Shown piece by piece: positions 25,737 to 35,491 of a DNA stretch of 64,000 nucleotides. The stretch is from JBAZAX01 sp964568625 (GTDB lineage: Bacteria; Babelota; Babeliae; Babelales; RVW-14), in the NCBI GenBank assembly GCA_964568625.1, contig CAZMQG010000005.1, positions 26,951 through 90,950 on the forward strand, in the 5' to 3' direction. The notes beneath the pieces are model-generated. The model worked only from the letters and a program-made list of their open reading frames with translations. It searched no databases and had not been told where the DNA came from. Positions within the stretch are counted from its first letter, which is position 1, and every line of letters starts with the position of its first letter. The position numbers and the translations under genes are program-made.

Positions 25737-26552
25737 TTATTTTCTTCTTTTCAGAATTGCAGTACTCTTACGTTTACGCGTTCTCACACCCTTACAGCTC
25801 TTACCCCATGGGGTCATTGGATGTGATCCAGATTTTGAACGGCCTTCACCACCACCATGAGGGTGATCAACGGGATTCATAGCCATACCACGAACAGTTG
25901 GTCTAATACCCATTCGGCGACTTCTTCCTGCCTTACCAATTACAACGTTTTTATAATCTGCGTTAGAAAGAATTCCAACAGTAGCCCAATTATCTAGTCC
26001 TACTGTTCGCATTTCTCCAGAAGGCATTTTTAGAACAGCTAATTCACCATCTTTTCCAACTAACTGCACCGCGCTTCCAGCACTTCTTGCAAACTTTCCA
26101 CCACGACCAACATTAAGTTCAACATTGTGAATGAAAAATCCAACAGGAATATTCCTTAATGGCAAAGAATTACCAACCTTTGCCTCGGCCTTATCACTCG
26201 CCAAAACCTCATTTCCTAATCCCAACCCTTCAGGCTTTAAAATATAAGATTTTGCTCCGTTCTTAAAATAAACTAGAGCGATTGGCACATTTCTATTTGG
26301 ATCATATTCAAACGCTTGTATAACGCCTGGTATATCTCTAACAACTCTTTTAAAATCAACAATTCTGTAAAGCCTCTTTGCTCCACCACCCTGATGACGA
26401 GTTGTAATGCGTCCATAGCAATTACGGCCACCAGTTTTATTCAATGGAGTAACAAGCGATTTTTCAGGACGCTCTTTACTCAAATCAGTATACTTTATGT
26501 ACTGCTGGGTACGCAAAGAAGGATTTCTTGGTTTTCTACTTACAATAGCCAT
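25737..26552 (-). CDS. rplB: 50S ribosomal protein L2
   Basis: 271 aa. It has an OB/SH3 fold with GRITTRHQGGGAKRLYRIVDFKR and the C-terminal MNPVDHPHGGGEGRSKSG, which holds the conserved histidine near the peptidyl-transferase centre. It links the subunits. Confidence 0.97.
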   Translation of the reverse strand: MAIVSRKPRNPSLRTQQYIKYTDLSKERPEKSLVTPLNKTGGRNCYGRITTRHQGGGAKRLYRIVDFKRVVRDIPGVIQAFEYDPNRNVPIALVYFKNGAKSYILKPEGLGLGNEVLASDKAEAKVGNSLPLRNIPVGFFIHNVELNVGRGGKFARSAGSAVQLVGKDGELAVLKMPSGEMRTVGLDNWATVGILSNADYKNVVIGKAGRSRRMGIRPTVRGMAMNPVDHPHGGGEGRSKSGSHPMTPWGKSCKGVRTRKRKSTAILKRRK

Positions 26553-26555
26553 TTT

Positions 26556-26918
26556 TTATTTTCCTTCAGCCTGTACATCCTTAACATTCTGTGCACCAAA
26601 AGACTCAGCTGCCGCACCCATGGATTCAAACATTCCAGGTATTTCAATCTTATAACCCTTTTTAAGTGTTATAATTGCTTTTTTTCTAGCTGAAGACAAA
26701 AACTCTCTTCTACCAAAAGTCTTAAGCTTTGCTGGCACCGTTATCACACAAACATTTGCAACTTTTACATTCCAAATCTTCTGGACGGCATCTTTTATCA
26801 TACATTTATTTGCTTCTGTATGCACTTCAAATGTGAGCTTACCTAACTTGCGATATAATTCGAAGCTTCTGCTCGTCATTATAGGCTGTTTGATAATATC
26901 ATAAACTTTTAGTTCCAT
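26556..26918 (-). CDS. rplW: 50S ribosomal protein L23
   Basis: 120 aa, compared with about 100 usual. The core is VYDIIKQPIMTSRSFELYRKLGKLTFEVHTEANKCMIKDAVQKIW; the last 20 residues (GAAAESFGAQNVKDVQAEGK) are an extra tail. L23 docks trigger factor and SRP at the tunnel exit. It overlaps rplD by 10 nt. Confidence 0.97.
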   Translation of the reverse strand: MELKVYDIIKQPIMTSRSFELYRKLGKLTFEVHTEANKCMIKDAVQKIWNVKVANVCVITVPAKLKTFGRREFLSSARKKAIITLKKGYKIEIPGMFESMGAAAESFGAQNVKDVQAEGK

Positions 26919-27541
26919 CGTGAAATCATTTCTTTAAATAAATCCACATCTTTTTTAAAAAATACCCAACAACCACCGTTCATTAAATCAAACGCATTTG
27001 GCTGATCAAATGAAACAATATGAACATTAGGAATATTTCTAAAAGATGCAATGCTTGTTATATCATCAAAAGGCAAAAACAACAACACTTTTTTATTGTC
27101 TAAATCTGCAGCCTTCAACATCTTTTGTGCTAACTTTGTACCAGGCTTTTCAGCTGAAGTACTAAAATCTAGACAGGCAACTGCCTTTTCGGCCAATTTA
27201 GAAAATAAAATATTATTAAAAACCAAATCCATCTCTTTGCTGTTCATTGACAAAGTTCTTGTTCTTGGTTGTGGACCAAATATCACACCACCTTTTCTCC
27301 AAAGTGGAGATCTAAGAGATCCAGCTCTTGCTCTACCGGTACCTTTTTGCTTCCAAGGTTTTCGATTAGAAAATGCAAGCTCAGCTCTCGTTTTGCAACC
27401 TAATGTACCCTGTCTCCAATTTTGACGCAAAACACGAATTGCTCGTGCAAATGCGAATGGATTAGAGGTCTTTTCGGTTATGTCAAAACTAACAGAGCCC
27501 TGAACTTTTCCATCTAAACCGTAAACTATTATTTCTGACAT
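26909..27541 (-). CDS. rplD: 50S ribosomal protein L4
   Basis: 210 aa. The tunnel loop KPWKQKGTGRARAGSLRSPLWRKGGVIFGP is unmistakable. L4 binds 23S domain I, and in E. coli autoregulates the S10 operon. An AAGGGAA site precedes the ATG. Confidence 0.97.
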   Translation of the reverse strand: MSEIIVYGLDGKVQGSVSFDITEKTSNPFAFARAIRVLRQNWRQGTLGCKTRAELAFSNRKPWKQKGTGRARAGSLRSPLWRKGGVIFGPQPRTRTLSMNSKEMDLVFNNILFSKLAEKAVACLDFSTSAEKPGTKLAQKMLKAADLDNKKVLLFLPFDDITSIASFRNIPNVHIVSFDQPNAFDLMNGGCWVFFKKDVDLFKEMISRWN

Positions 27542-27543
27542 AT

Positions 27544-28173
27544 CTATTTCCCTTGCTTTCTAATCAAAACCAGAGAATCTTTTTTACCAGGAACAGAGCC
27601 CTTTACTAACACAAAGCAATTTTCACGATCAATTTTTACAACTTCTAATCCACGAATTGTAAACTGACGACACCCCATGTGTCCCGGAAATCTTTTACCT
27701 TTGATAACCTCACCTTGTGTTCTCATGTGACCAATTGCACCAGGTCTACGATTGAATTTAGAACCGTGAGATTTTGGACCACCACCAAAATTCCAACGTT
27801 TCACAACACCCTGAAAACCTAAGCCTCTGCTTGTACCAGTAACAGCAACTTTTTGACCTTCTTGCAAAGCAATATGATCAAAAGCAACGCGCTGTCCCAA
27901 ATCAAAACTTCCAGCCCCGTCTTCTAAACGAACTTCTCTAATATTGGAAAAAAACTTACTTTTAGCTTTAAGCCAATCATTAGAAAACTCTTTACCCCAG
28001 TATTTTTCTCTCAACATACCCACTTGCAAAGCAAGATACCCATCTTTTGCAGCGGATTTTAATTGTGTCACATACAGATTTCCTGTATCAATGACTGTAA
28101 CAGGAACAACGTTCCCTTCAGAGTCAAAAACCTGAGTCATTCCAACTTTTTTACCTAACACACTATTTAACAT
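27544..28173 (-). CDS. rplC: 50S ribosomal protein L3
   Basis: 209 aa. It starts MLNSVLGKKVGMTQVFDSEG, with the central extension loop PKSHGSKFNRRPGAIGHMRTQGEVIKGKRFPGHMG that reaches toward the peptidyl-transferase centre. The GAGGT ribosome site is clear. Confidence 0.97.
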   Translation of the reverse strand: MLNSVLGKKVGMTQVFDSEGNVVPVTVIDTGNLYVTQLKSAAKDGYLALQVGMLREKYWGKEFSNDWLKAKSKFFSNIREVRLEDGAGSFDLGQRVAFDHIALQEGQKVAVTGTSRGLGFQGVVKRWNFGGGPKSHGSKFNRRPGAIGHMRTQGEVIKGKRFPGHMGCRQFTIRGLEVVKIDRENCFVLVKGSVPGKKDSLVLIRKQGK

Positions 28174-28194
28174 AGCTGCTATACCTCATCTTAT

Positions 28195-28500
28195 CTACTT
28201 AATTTCCACATCAACGCCGGCTGAAATGTTAAGTTTCATCAACGCATCCATTGTTTGTTCCGACGGAGATACAAGGTCCAAGATTCTCTTGTGTGTAATA
28301 ATCTCAAACTGCTCACGAGACTTTTTGTCAACATGAGGAGATCTTAAAACAGTAAAAACCTTTTTATCATTTGGAAATGGAACTGGTCCCAACACTTGAG
28401 AACCAGTTCTTTTTGCCGTCAAAACTATTTGTCTTACAGCATTATCCAATAAGCGATAATCGTAAGACTTCAATGTTAATCGAATTTTCTGTTTTTTCAT
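28195..28500 (-). CDS. rpsJ: 30S ribosomal protein S10
   Basis: 101 aa. Motifs QKIRLTLKSYDYRLLDNAVRQIV, FTVLRSPHVDKKSREQFE and the C-terminal ISAGVDVEIK. S10 is also the NusE partner of NusB/NusG. It follows tuf directly, joining the str and S10 clusters. Confidence 0.97.
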   Translation of the reverse strand: MKKQKIRLTLKSYDYRLLDNAVRQIVLTAKRTGSQVLGPVPFPNDKKVFTVLRSPHVDKKSREQFEIITHKRILDLVSPSEQTMDALMKLNISAGVDVEIK

Positions 28501-28519
28501 CTTTTATGCCGCTATCAAT

Positions 28520-29710
28520 TTATTCAATGATTTCAGTAATAACACCAGCGCCAACAGTTCTACCACCTTCACGAACAGAAAATTTCAATTCGTTTGTCAT
28601 AGCAATTTTGCTAATCAAATCAACAACTACGTCTACGGTATCACCAGGCATAACCATTTCACGACCAGCTGGAAGAGTTATTGTTCCAGTAACGTCTGTT
28701 GTTCTGAAATAAAATTGAGGACGATATCCATTAAAGAATGGGCTATGACGTCCACCTTCTTCTTTGCTCAATACAACTAAGTGAGCTTTAAACTTCTTGT
28801 GAGGGGTGATTGTTCCGGGAGCAGCAACAACCTGTCCACGAATAACGTCTTCTTTATTGATACCACGAAGTAACAATCCAACGTTATCGCCAGCTTCGGC
28901 TTCTTTCATTTCTTTATTAAACATTTCTACGCCGGTAACAGTTGATTTACGTGTATCGGTAAAACCAATTATTTCAACGTTGTCGCCAACTTTGACTTTA
29001 CCTTGGTCAACTCTTCCTGTTACAACGGTACCACGACCTGAAATTGAGAAGATATCTTCGATAGGTACTAATAGAGGTTTGTCAATTTCACGTTTTGGTT
29101 GAGGAATATAACTATCAACAGTTGACATAAGTTTCAAAATTGCAGGAACACCAATTTCGCTTTGGTCGCCTTCTAATGCCTTAAGAGCTGAGCCACGAAC
29201 AACTGGAATATCTTTCCCTGGGAAACCATATGAAGATAAAAGATCTCTTACTTCTTCTTCAACAAGATCCACCATATCTGAATCATCAACCATATCAACT
29301 TTATTCATGAAAACTACAATTGCTGGAACACCTACCTGGCGAGCCAACAAAATGTGTTCTCTGGTTTGAGGCATTGGTCCATCTGCAGCGGAAACAACCA
29401 AAATCGTTCCGTCCATCTGAGCCGCACCTGTTATCATATTTTTAACATAGTCAGCGTGACCTGGGCAGTCCACGTGAGCATAGTGTCGGGTATCTGTCTC
29501 GTATTCAACGTGCGTTGCATTAATTGTAATACCACGAGCCTTTTCTTCTGGAGCTTTATCAATTTGATCATATGCTTTAAATTCAGCAAAACCTTTTTCT
29601 GAAAGCACTTTTGTAATTGCTGCTGTCAAAGTTGTCTTACCATGGTCAACGTGTCCAATGGTACCAATATTTAAGTGAGGTTTTTTACGCTCAAAAACAC
29701 CCTTTGCCAT
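28520..29710 (-). CDS. tuf: Elongation factor Tu
   Basis: 396 aa. The GTPase motifs are intact: GHVDHGKTT (G1), DCPGHADY (G3), NKVD (G4) and GSALKALEG (G5), followed by beta-barrel domains 2 and 3 ending VGAGVITEIIE. It delivers aminoacyl-tRNA to the A site. Only one tuf copy lies in the window. It lies between fusA and rpsJ. Confidence 0.98.
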   Translation of the reverse strand: MAKGVFERKKPHLNIGTIGHVDHGKTTLTAAITKVLSEKGFAEFKAYDQIDKAPEEKARGITINATHVEYETDTRHYAHVDCPGHADYVKNMITGAAQMDGTILVVSAADGPMPQTREHILLARQVGVPAIVVFMNKVDMVDDSDMVDLVEEEVRDLLSSYGFPGKDIPVVRGSALKALEGDQSEIGVPAILKLMSTVDSYIPQPKREIDKPLLVPIEDIFSISGRGTVVTGRVDQGKVKVGDNVEIIGFTDTRKSTVTGVEMFNKEMKEAEAGDNVGLLLRGINKEDVIRGQVVAAPGTITPHKKFKAHLVVLSKEEGGRHSPFFNGYRPQFYFRTTDVTGTITLPAGREMVMPGDTVDVVVDLISKIAMTNELKFSVREGGRTVGAGVITEIIE

Positions 29711-29744
29711 CGTTATATTCCTTCTATTCTTTTAAAATCAATAC

Positions 29745-31811
29745 CTACTTTTTAACTACCAGTTGATCTTGTACATGTTTAGGAACTTCTCGGTAAATCT
29801 CAAACTGCATGCTATAACTAGCTCTACCCTTTGTCAGAGATCTTAAGGTTGTTGAATAACCAAACATTTCTGCCAAAGGCACCTCTGCGGATACAACTTG
29901 GATTCCCTTTTTACTCTCCATTCCCAAAATTCTACCTCTTCGTGAATTGAGATCTCCAATTACATCACCCATATTTTCATCCGGCGTAAAAACTTCAACC
30001 TTCATTATAGGCTCAAGAATTACAGGGGATGCTTTTGAACATCCGTCTTTAAATGCCATAGATGATGCTATTTGGAAAGCCATTTCAGAGGAGTCAACAT
30101 CATGGAAAGATCCATCAAATACTGTGGCTTTTACATCCACAACAGGATATCCTGCCAAAATGCCAGAATTTACGGAATCTCTAAATCCTTTTTCTATTCC
30201 AGGAATAAATTCTTTTGGAACGGAACCACCAGTAATTTCATTTTCAAACTGGATTCCAGCACCTCTTTCAAGTGGCTCAATCTTTAACCAGACATGACCA
30301 TATTGTCCGCGTCCACCTGATTGACGAATATACTTTCCTTCAGATTCTACAGAACGTTGAATTGTTTCTTTGTAAGCAACTTGTGCCTTACCAACATTCG
30401 ATTCAACCTTATGCTCTCTGAGCAAACGATCAACAATAATTTCCAAATGCAACTCACCCATTCCAGAAATAATTGTTTGATTTGTCTCTGGATTATATGT
30501 AAATCTGAAAGAAGGGTCTTCTTGCATTAACTTGCGCAATGCAACGCCCATTTTTTCATATTCACCCTTACCTTTTGGCTCAATTGCCATATCAATAACA
30601 GGATCAGGGAATGTAATATTTTCAAGTAAAATAGGTTTATCTTCCGCACAAAGCGTATCACCTGTCACAACGTCTTTTACTCCGACTATTGCACAGATAT
30701 CACCAGCGGAAACCTCTTTAATTTCTTCTCTCTTATTTGCATGCATTTTAAGTAAACGGCTTACTCGCTCAGTTTTGCCCTTGGAAGCATTGTAAACGTA
30801 TGAACCAGATTCAAGATGCCCAGAATAAATTCGAGCAAATGTTAAAGAACCCACAAATGGATCTATCATAATCTTAAATGCTAACGCGCAGAACGGTTCC
30901 TTATCGCTGGTTTTTCGCTCTTCCTCCAACCCTGTAACTGGATTAGTTCCCTTTACACAAGGAACTTCCAATGGAGATGGAAGATAATCAACGACAGCAT
31001 CAAGCATTAATTGCACACCTTTGTTTTTAAAGGCAGAACCACAAAGCACAAGCGTAACTTCTTGAGCTATAACACCCTTACGCAAAGCTGCTTTGATTTC
31101 CTCAATAGAGTATGGCTTACCGTCTAAATACTTTTCTGCTAAAACTTCGTCAAAATCACATGCACGTTCTACAATTTTTGTGCGCAATTCTTGAATTTTA
31201 TTTTGAAATTCGGCTGGAGCTTCTTCCCAGATAACTTCTGCGCCTTTATCATCCGAACTAAATGTCGCCATTTTTCCAGTCAAAACATCAATCAATCCAT
31301 AAAAACTTTCGGATTGTCCAACCGGAATTTGCATAGCAAGAGGATTTCCATGCAGCTTTTCTTCTATTTCATTAACTACTGAAAAATAATCTGCACCGAT
31401 ACGGTCCATCTTGTTAACAAATGCAATTCTAGGAACTCTGTGCTTGTCAGCTTGCCTCCAAACCGTTTCGGATTGAGGCTGCACGCCTCCTACTGCACAA
31501 AAAACAGCAACAGCTCCGTCTAAAACACGGAGCGATCGTTCAACTTCTATTGTAAAATCTACGTGACCGGGAGTATCAATAATATTTACGTGATGATTCC
31601 GCCAGAAACAAGTTGTAGCAGCTGAGGTAATTGTAATGCCTCGCTCTCTTTCTTGTTCCATCCAGTCCATGGTAGCTTCGCCCTCATGAACCTCACCGAT
31701 CTTATGGGAAACACCTGTATAAAACAATACACGTTCTGTAACCGTAGTTTTTCCGGCGTCGATGTGCGCCATAATTCCAATATTTCTATATTTTGTTAAA
31801 TCGCTACTCAT
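29745..31811 (-). CDS. fusA: Elongation factor G
   Basis: 688 aa from the ATG at 31811, which has GGTGGGGGA 5 nt upstream (the open frame reaches 31832). The GTPase motifs AHIDAGKTT, DTPGHVDF and NKMDRIGADY are present, and domains II-V follow, with QSGGRGQYGHVWLKIEP in domain IV. It drives translocation, and with RRF it recycles ribosomes. The first six residues before the start overlap the rpsG end region. Confidence 0.98.
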   Translation of the reverse strand: MSSDLTKYRNIGIMAHIDAGKTTVTERVLFYTGVSHKIGEVHEGEATMDWMEQERERGITITSAATTCFWRNHHVNIIDTPGHVDFTIEVERSLRVLDGAVAVFCAVGGVQPQSETVWRQADKHRVPRIAFVNKMDRIGADYFSVVNEIEEKLHGNPLAMQIPVGQSESFYGLIDVLTGKMATFSSDDKGAEVIWEEAPAEFQNKIQELRTKIVERACDFDEVLAEKYLDGKPYSIEEIKAALRKGVIAQEVTLVLCGSAFKNKGVQLMLDAVVDYLPSPLEVPCVKGTNPVTGLEEERKTSDKEPFCALAFKIMIDPFVGSLTFARIYSGHLESGSYVYNASKGKTERVSRLLKMHANKREEIKEVSAGDICAIVGVKDVVTGDTLCAEDKPILLENITFPDPVIDMAIEPKGKGEYEKMGVALRKLMQEDPSFRFTYNPETNQTIISGMGELHLEIIVDRLLREHKVESNVGKAQVAYKETIQRSVESEGKYIRQSGGRGQYGHVWLKIEPLERGAGIQFENEITGGSVPKEFIPGIEKGFRDSVNSGILAGYPVVDVKATVFDGSFHDVDSSEMAFQIASSMAFKDGCSKASPVILEPIMKVEVFTPDENMGDVIGDLNSRRGRILGMESKKGIQVVSAEVPLAEMFGYSTTLRSLTKGRASYSMQFEIYREVPKHVQDQLVVKK

Positions 31812-31825
31812 TATAATCCCCCACC

Positions 31826-32308
31826 TTACCAAGCATAATGAGAGAAGGCTCTATTAGCCTCTGCCATCCTGTGCACATCTGTTTTCTTTTTAAGAGCTCC
31901 GCCTTGCCCTTGAACAGCATCCAACAACTCATGCGCTAGACGTTCACCCATTGTTTTATCGGAACGACTTGCCGCAGCTTCAATAAGCCAGCGCAAAGCA
32001 AGCGCAAGCGCTCTTTCTGGACGAACTTCTGTAGGAATTTGATACACACCACCACCTACACGCCTTGCCTTAACTTCAACATAAGGCTTGATTTGAGATA
32101 GCGCTTTTTCAAACAATGCATATCCCTTTATATCATCCCCATTGTTTTTCGTTTTCAATACATCAAATGCATCGTAAACAATGCGACGTGCTGTATCCTT
32201 TTTTCCACGCTCCATAATTGTATTTATTAATTTTTGAACTAAAAATGATTTAAAGCGCTCATCAACTCCAATGTCTCTTTGAGCTCTTACCGACTTACGT
32301 CTAGGCAT
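31826..32308 (-). CDS. rpsG: 30S ribosomal protein S7
   Basis: 160 aa. Blocks MPRRKSVRAQRDIGVDERF, VKARRVGGGVYQIPTEVRPERALALALRWL and MAEANRAFSHYAW identify S7, which nucleates the 30S head and contacts E-site tRNA. It starts 2 bp after rpsL. Confidence 0.97.
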   Translation of the reverse strand: MPRRKSVRAQRDIGVDERFKSFLVQKLINTIMERGKKDTARRIVYDAFDVLKTKNNGDDIKGYALFEKALSQIKPYVEVKARRVGGGVYQIPTEVRPERALALALRWLIEAAASRSDKTMGERLAHELLDAVQGQGGALKKKTDVHRMAEANRAFSHYAW

Positions 32309-32310
32309 CT

Positions 32311-32688
32311 TTATGCACCCTTCTTACGTTTAGCACCATACAAGGAACGTGATTGCATACGTCCCGTAACTCCAGCTGTATCAAGCGTACCTCTAATAAT
32401 GTGATATCTTACTCCGGGCAAGTCTTTTACCCTTCCACCACGAATAAGCACAACTGAGTGCTCTTGAAGATTATGGCCTTCTCCAGGGATGTAAGCTGTT
32501 ATTTCTTTTCCAGTCGTTAATTTTACACGAGCAACTTTACGTAATGCAGAGTTTGGTTTTTTAGGGGTCTGCGTGTAAACACGAACACATACACCTCGTC
32601 GCTGAGGACATGAATCAAGCGCAGGAGCCTTGGTCTTTACTTTCGTACCTTTGCGGCTACTACGTACTAGCTGGTTTATCGTTGGCAT
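32311..32688 (-). CDS. rpsL: 30S ribosomal protein S12
   Basis: 125 aa. The decoding loop TPKKPNSALRKVARVKL (Lys 43/44) and VKDLPGVRYHIIRG (Asp 89, the site methylthiolated by RimO in other bacteria) are intact; the usual streptomycin-sensitive lysines are present. It is the first gene of the translation supercluster, with a candidate promoter about 130 bp upstream. Confidence 0.97.
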   Translation of the reverse strand: MPTINQLVRSSRKGTKVKTKAPALDSCPQRRGVCVRVYTQTPKKPNSALRKVARVKLTTGKEITAYIPGEGHNLQEHSVVLIRGGRVKDLPGVRYHIIRGTLDTAGVTGRMQSRSLYGAKRKKGA

Positions 32689-33134
32689 ACTTTCTATTCC
32701 TATAAATAATCAAAACTAACAAACTTTTTCACACTCAATCCCAAAATAGCTTTTATTTATGGCAAAAGCCACGTAAGAATAACCACTTTGGCTAGCAATC
32801 ACTACAAAAATGTGCATTATACGAGCGATACGTGATAGGCATAATTGTATAGTTTTCTACACTTTTTTCAAGTTTTTCCAACTAAAAAATATTTATCAGA
32901 TCAAATCATTCAAAAAGTTAACCCGAGAAAAATCAAAAAATTTCTATGCCTCCTAAAAAAACATATCTCACCACTCTTCATTTACAACTTGAATTTGCAA
33001 ACTTAAAAACAAATTACCTATACCCTTAGACTCTTTTTATTAATTTTTAAAACTGTTAGAAATTTTATATCAAATTTTGTATTCTTAATATTCAAAAATA
33101 TTTTAGATTTTTCTAGTAATTGAAAGGCCCCAAA
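32689..33134. other. Divergent intergenic region between rpsL and rseP
   Basis: About 445 bp with no convincing gene. It must hold the promoters of the long minus-strand translation cluster and of rseP. It is very AT-rich on the rseP side. The one good promoter-like match is described separately; no riboswitch or operator was recognised. Confidence 0.6.
32816..32844 (-). promoter_or_regulatory. Candidate promoter for the rpsL translation supercluster
   Basis: On the minus strand a perfect -10 TATAAT (32816-32821) sits 17 nt from TTATGC (-35, 32839-32844), about 128 nt before rpsL. A second candidate further upstream is TTGAAA-16-TACAAT. This is a pattern match only. Confidence 0.4.
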
Positions 33135-34298
33135 ATGCATTTAATAGATTTTTCTGCAAATTTTATTTCAAAAATTATTCCAATAGCACTCTCTTTAGCA
33201 GGGTTAGGATTACTGATTACCATCCATGAGTTTGGACATTTCTTCTTTTGTAAACTTTTCAAAGTAAACACCCCAACATTTTCGATCGGCTTTGGCCCAC
33301 AAATTTTTCAAAAGAAAATTGGAAATACAAATTTCAGATTAGCAATTATCCCATTTGGAGGATACGTAGAAATTGCGGGACTAGCAGAAGTCGGACAAGG
33401 AGAACAAGAACACGCAAATGATACCAGTGACAATTCATTTGATAAAAAATGGTACTGGCAGAAATTTTTTATACTTATTGGTGGTATCCTTTTTAATTTG
33501 CTATTTGCATACACGATATTTTGTACACTTATATTCTTTACACCAAAATCAACTTATGGCGGCCTAAAAATTACACAATTGGTAAAAGACGCTCCTGCCG
33601 AAAAATTTGGAGTGCAAATTAACGATATGGTTGTTGGAATAAACCAAATTAAGCTTGATCAACAAGATCCAGAAACTATTCTTGAAGATTATAAAAAATT
33701 ACTTACAGAGATAAGAAGTAACCCTGGGCAAAAAATTGAGTTACTCGTCAAACGAGGCGAAGAAATCAAGCATTTAGACATCATTTTGAATTCAGTACAA
33801 GAAGCAGGAAAAGATATCGGAAAGATGGGTGCATCGTTTGAACCTCAAATGCCTAAAATGTCCTTTTTTAAATCAATTAAAATGGGAATTAGGCGGACCA
33901 ATGAGGTTATCGTCGGGTTAATAGTAGGAATCCAAAAAATGTTTACATCGCGTAGCTTGGAAGGCACGATGGGCCCAATCATGATTATTTCGCAAGGTGC
34001 AGATTTTGCAAAAGCCGGCATACTCGCCTTATTAATGTTCTTAGCATTGCTGAGCATAAGCTTAGCCGTTATGAACTTGTTACCAATTGGCGCATTAGAC
34101 GGCGGCCAACTTTTATTCGCAACAATAGAAGCTATTATTCGTCGTAAAATTCCAGAGACAATTAAACTTGTTATCAATCTTGCATCTTGGGTATTAATTC
34201 TTGGCCTTGCATTGTACCTGTCAGTACAAGAACTAAAACAACTCTTTTGGCCAAGTGTTAAAAATTTGATCTGTAAAATTATAGGATTTTTTCATTAA
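33135..34298 (+). CDS. rseP: Site-2 protease RseP (M50 metalloprotease)
   Basis: 387 aa from the ATG at 33135 with AAAGG 7 nt upstream. The zinc motif HExxH is HEFGH in ITIHEFGHFFFCKLF within the first membrane helix. A PDZ domain is at about residues 145-210, and the third zinc ligand region is NLLPIGALDGGQLLF near the C-terminus. It cleaves transmembrane substrates such as anti-sigma factors or signal peptide remnants. Only one PDZ domain is evident, against two in E. coli. It is followed by a clear terminator, so it is a single-gene unit. Confidence 0.93.
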   Translation: MHLIDFSANFISKIIPIALSLAGLGLLITIHEFGHFFFCKLFKVNTPTFSIGFGPQIFQKKIGNTNFRLAIIPFGGYVEIAGLAEVGQGEQEHANDTSDNSFDKKWYWQKFFILIGGILFNLLFAYTIFCTLIFFTPKSTYGGLKITQLVKDAPAEKFGVQINDMVVGINQIKLDQQDPETILEDYKKLLTEIRSNPGQKIELLVKRGEEIKHLDIILNSVQEAGKDIGKMGASFEPQMPKMSFFKSIKMGIRRTNEVIVGLIVGIQKMFTSRSLEGTMGPIMIISQGADFAKAGILALLMFLALLSISLAVMNLLPIGALDGGQLLFATIEAIIRRKIPETIKLVINLASWVLILGLALYLSVQELKQLFWPSVKNLICKIIGFFH

Positions 34299-34335
34299 CC
34301 TAAACCGTTAACCTGAGAACAGATCTAAAATTTGT

Positions 34336-34362
34336 AGCCCCAGTAAATGCTGGGGCTTTTTT
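34336..34362 (+). terminator. Rho-independent terminator after rseP
   Basis: AGCCCCAG pairs with CTGGGGCT across a 6-nt loop and is followed by a run of T. It lies 38 bp past the rseP stop. Confidence 0.92.
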
Positions 34363-34450
34363 GCACACATAAATTATTGATTTTATTTCGATTAATAGAA
34401 TATTCTGATAAAGATTATTAATAACTAAAAAATTAAGGGGATGGGGAACT

Positions 34451-35491
34451 ATGAAAAGAATAAAAATCTTACATGCAATAATCTTTGTTCTATTATCAAC
34501 AGTAAAAACTTATTCAATGGATTTAGTTACTGATATTAACGATAAAATAGATAGTTGTGGAAATACAAAACTGCATATTGCTGCTCAAAAGGGAGATCTT
34601 GCTTCTACCAAAAAGCTACTTGAAGCCGGAGCTAATGTTAACCTGACAAACAATAATGGAGCAACACCTTTACATCTTGCAGCTTGTAAAAATGTAGAAT
34701 GTGTAGAGTTACTTATTCACGCAGGAGCCGATATTAAAAAGATTGACCTTCTTTGGGGATGGACACCTCTACATTGGGCGGTTTGCTTTGGGAAGACCGA
34801 CTGTTTAAAACTACTTATCACTGCTGGTTCCAATATTAATAAACGAGCAAAAAAATGTAATGGCTATACTCCACTGTGCTTAGCCGCATCAATTTCGAAC
34901 TGGCGAAGTATTGAAAATAAACATAGTGTAGAAATTCTCATCTCTGCAGGAGCACAGGTTACTAAAACAGATTTTAACGGAAATACACCGTTGTATGCTG
35001 CCATTACTAATAATCACAATGAAATAGCGCAAATATTAATAGAACACTGCTTAGAAAATGCACTGGATATCTCGCTTAATAATTATTTATTGCAAGACCT
35101 AGATAAGTTACTAATTATATCCAACAAAATAAAACTTAAACAATTCGAAGAACTTGCAGCATTCAAGGCTAATGCAAGCTCACTAATGCTTGCGTCAGTA
35201 GATCGTCTTGGAAATAATTCACCAGCTAGCTTACTTGCCTCAAACCCTACACTTGCTCAACAATTTTATGACTCATTTTACGATCTTACAGTAAGACCTA
35301 TTGAACAATTTATTCAAAAAATAAATACCCAAATTGGAAAACAATCATCATGTAAATCAAGATCAATTTTATCTTACCAAAACCAACAAATGCCAAACCA
35401 AAACAATATAAAAATGCAAAACAAACACTTAAATTATTTAATTAAAAAATTATCAAGAAATTCTAATAAACCTGCCATTTATCAGGATTAG
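34451..35491 (+). CDS. Exported ankyrin-repeat protein
   Basis: 346 aa. A signal peptide (ILHAIIFVLLSTVKTYS) is followed by about five ankyrin repeats (residues about 37-205), with motifs TPLHLAA, TPLHWAV and TPLYAAI and the hairpin LLEAGANVN. The C-terminal 130 residues have no recognised domain and end Asn/Lys/Gln-rich. Ankyrin repeats bind other proteins; in intracellular bacteria they are often secreted effectors. The ATG follows GGGGATGGGGAACT. The 3' end overlaps the convergent lpxC gene by 29 nt. The target is unknown. Confidence 0.88.
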   Translation: MKRIKILHAIIFVLLSTVKTYSMDLVTDINDKIDSCGNTKLHIAAQKGDLASTKKLLEAGANVNLTNNNGATPLHLAACKNVECVELLIHAGADIKKIDLLWGWTPLHWAVCFGKTDCLKLLITAGSNINKRAKKCNGYTPLCLAASISNWRSIENKHSVEILISAGAQVTKTDFNGNTPLYAAITNNHNEIAQILIEHCLENALDISLNNYLLQDLDKLLIISNKIKLKQFEELAAFKANASSLMLASVDRLGNNSPASLLASNPTLAQQFYDSFYDLTVRPIEQFIQKINTQIGKQSSCKSRSILSYQNQQMPNQNNIKMQNKHLNYLIKKLSRNSNKPAIYQD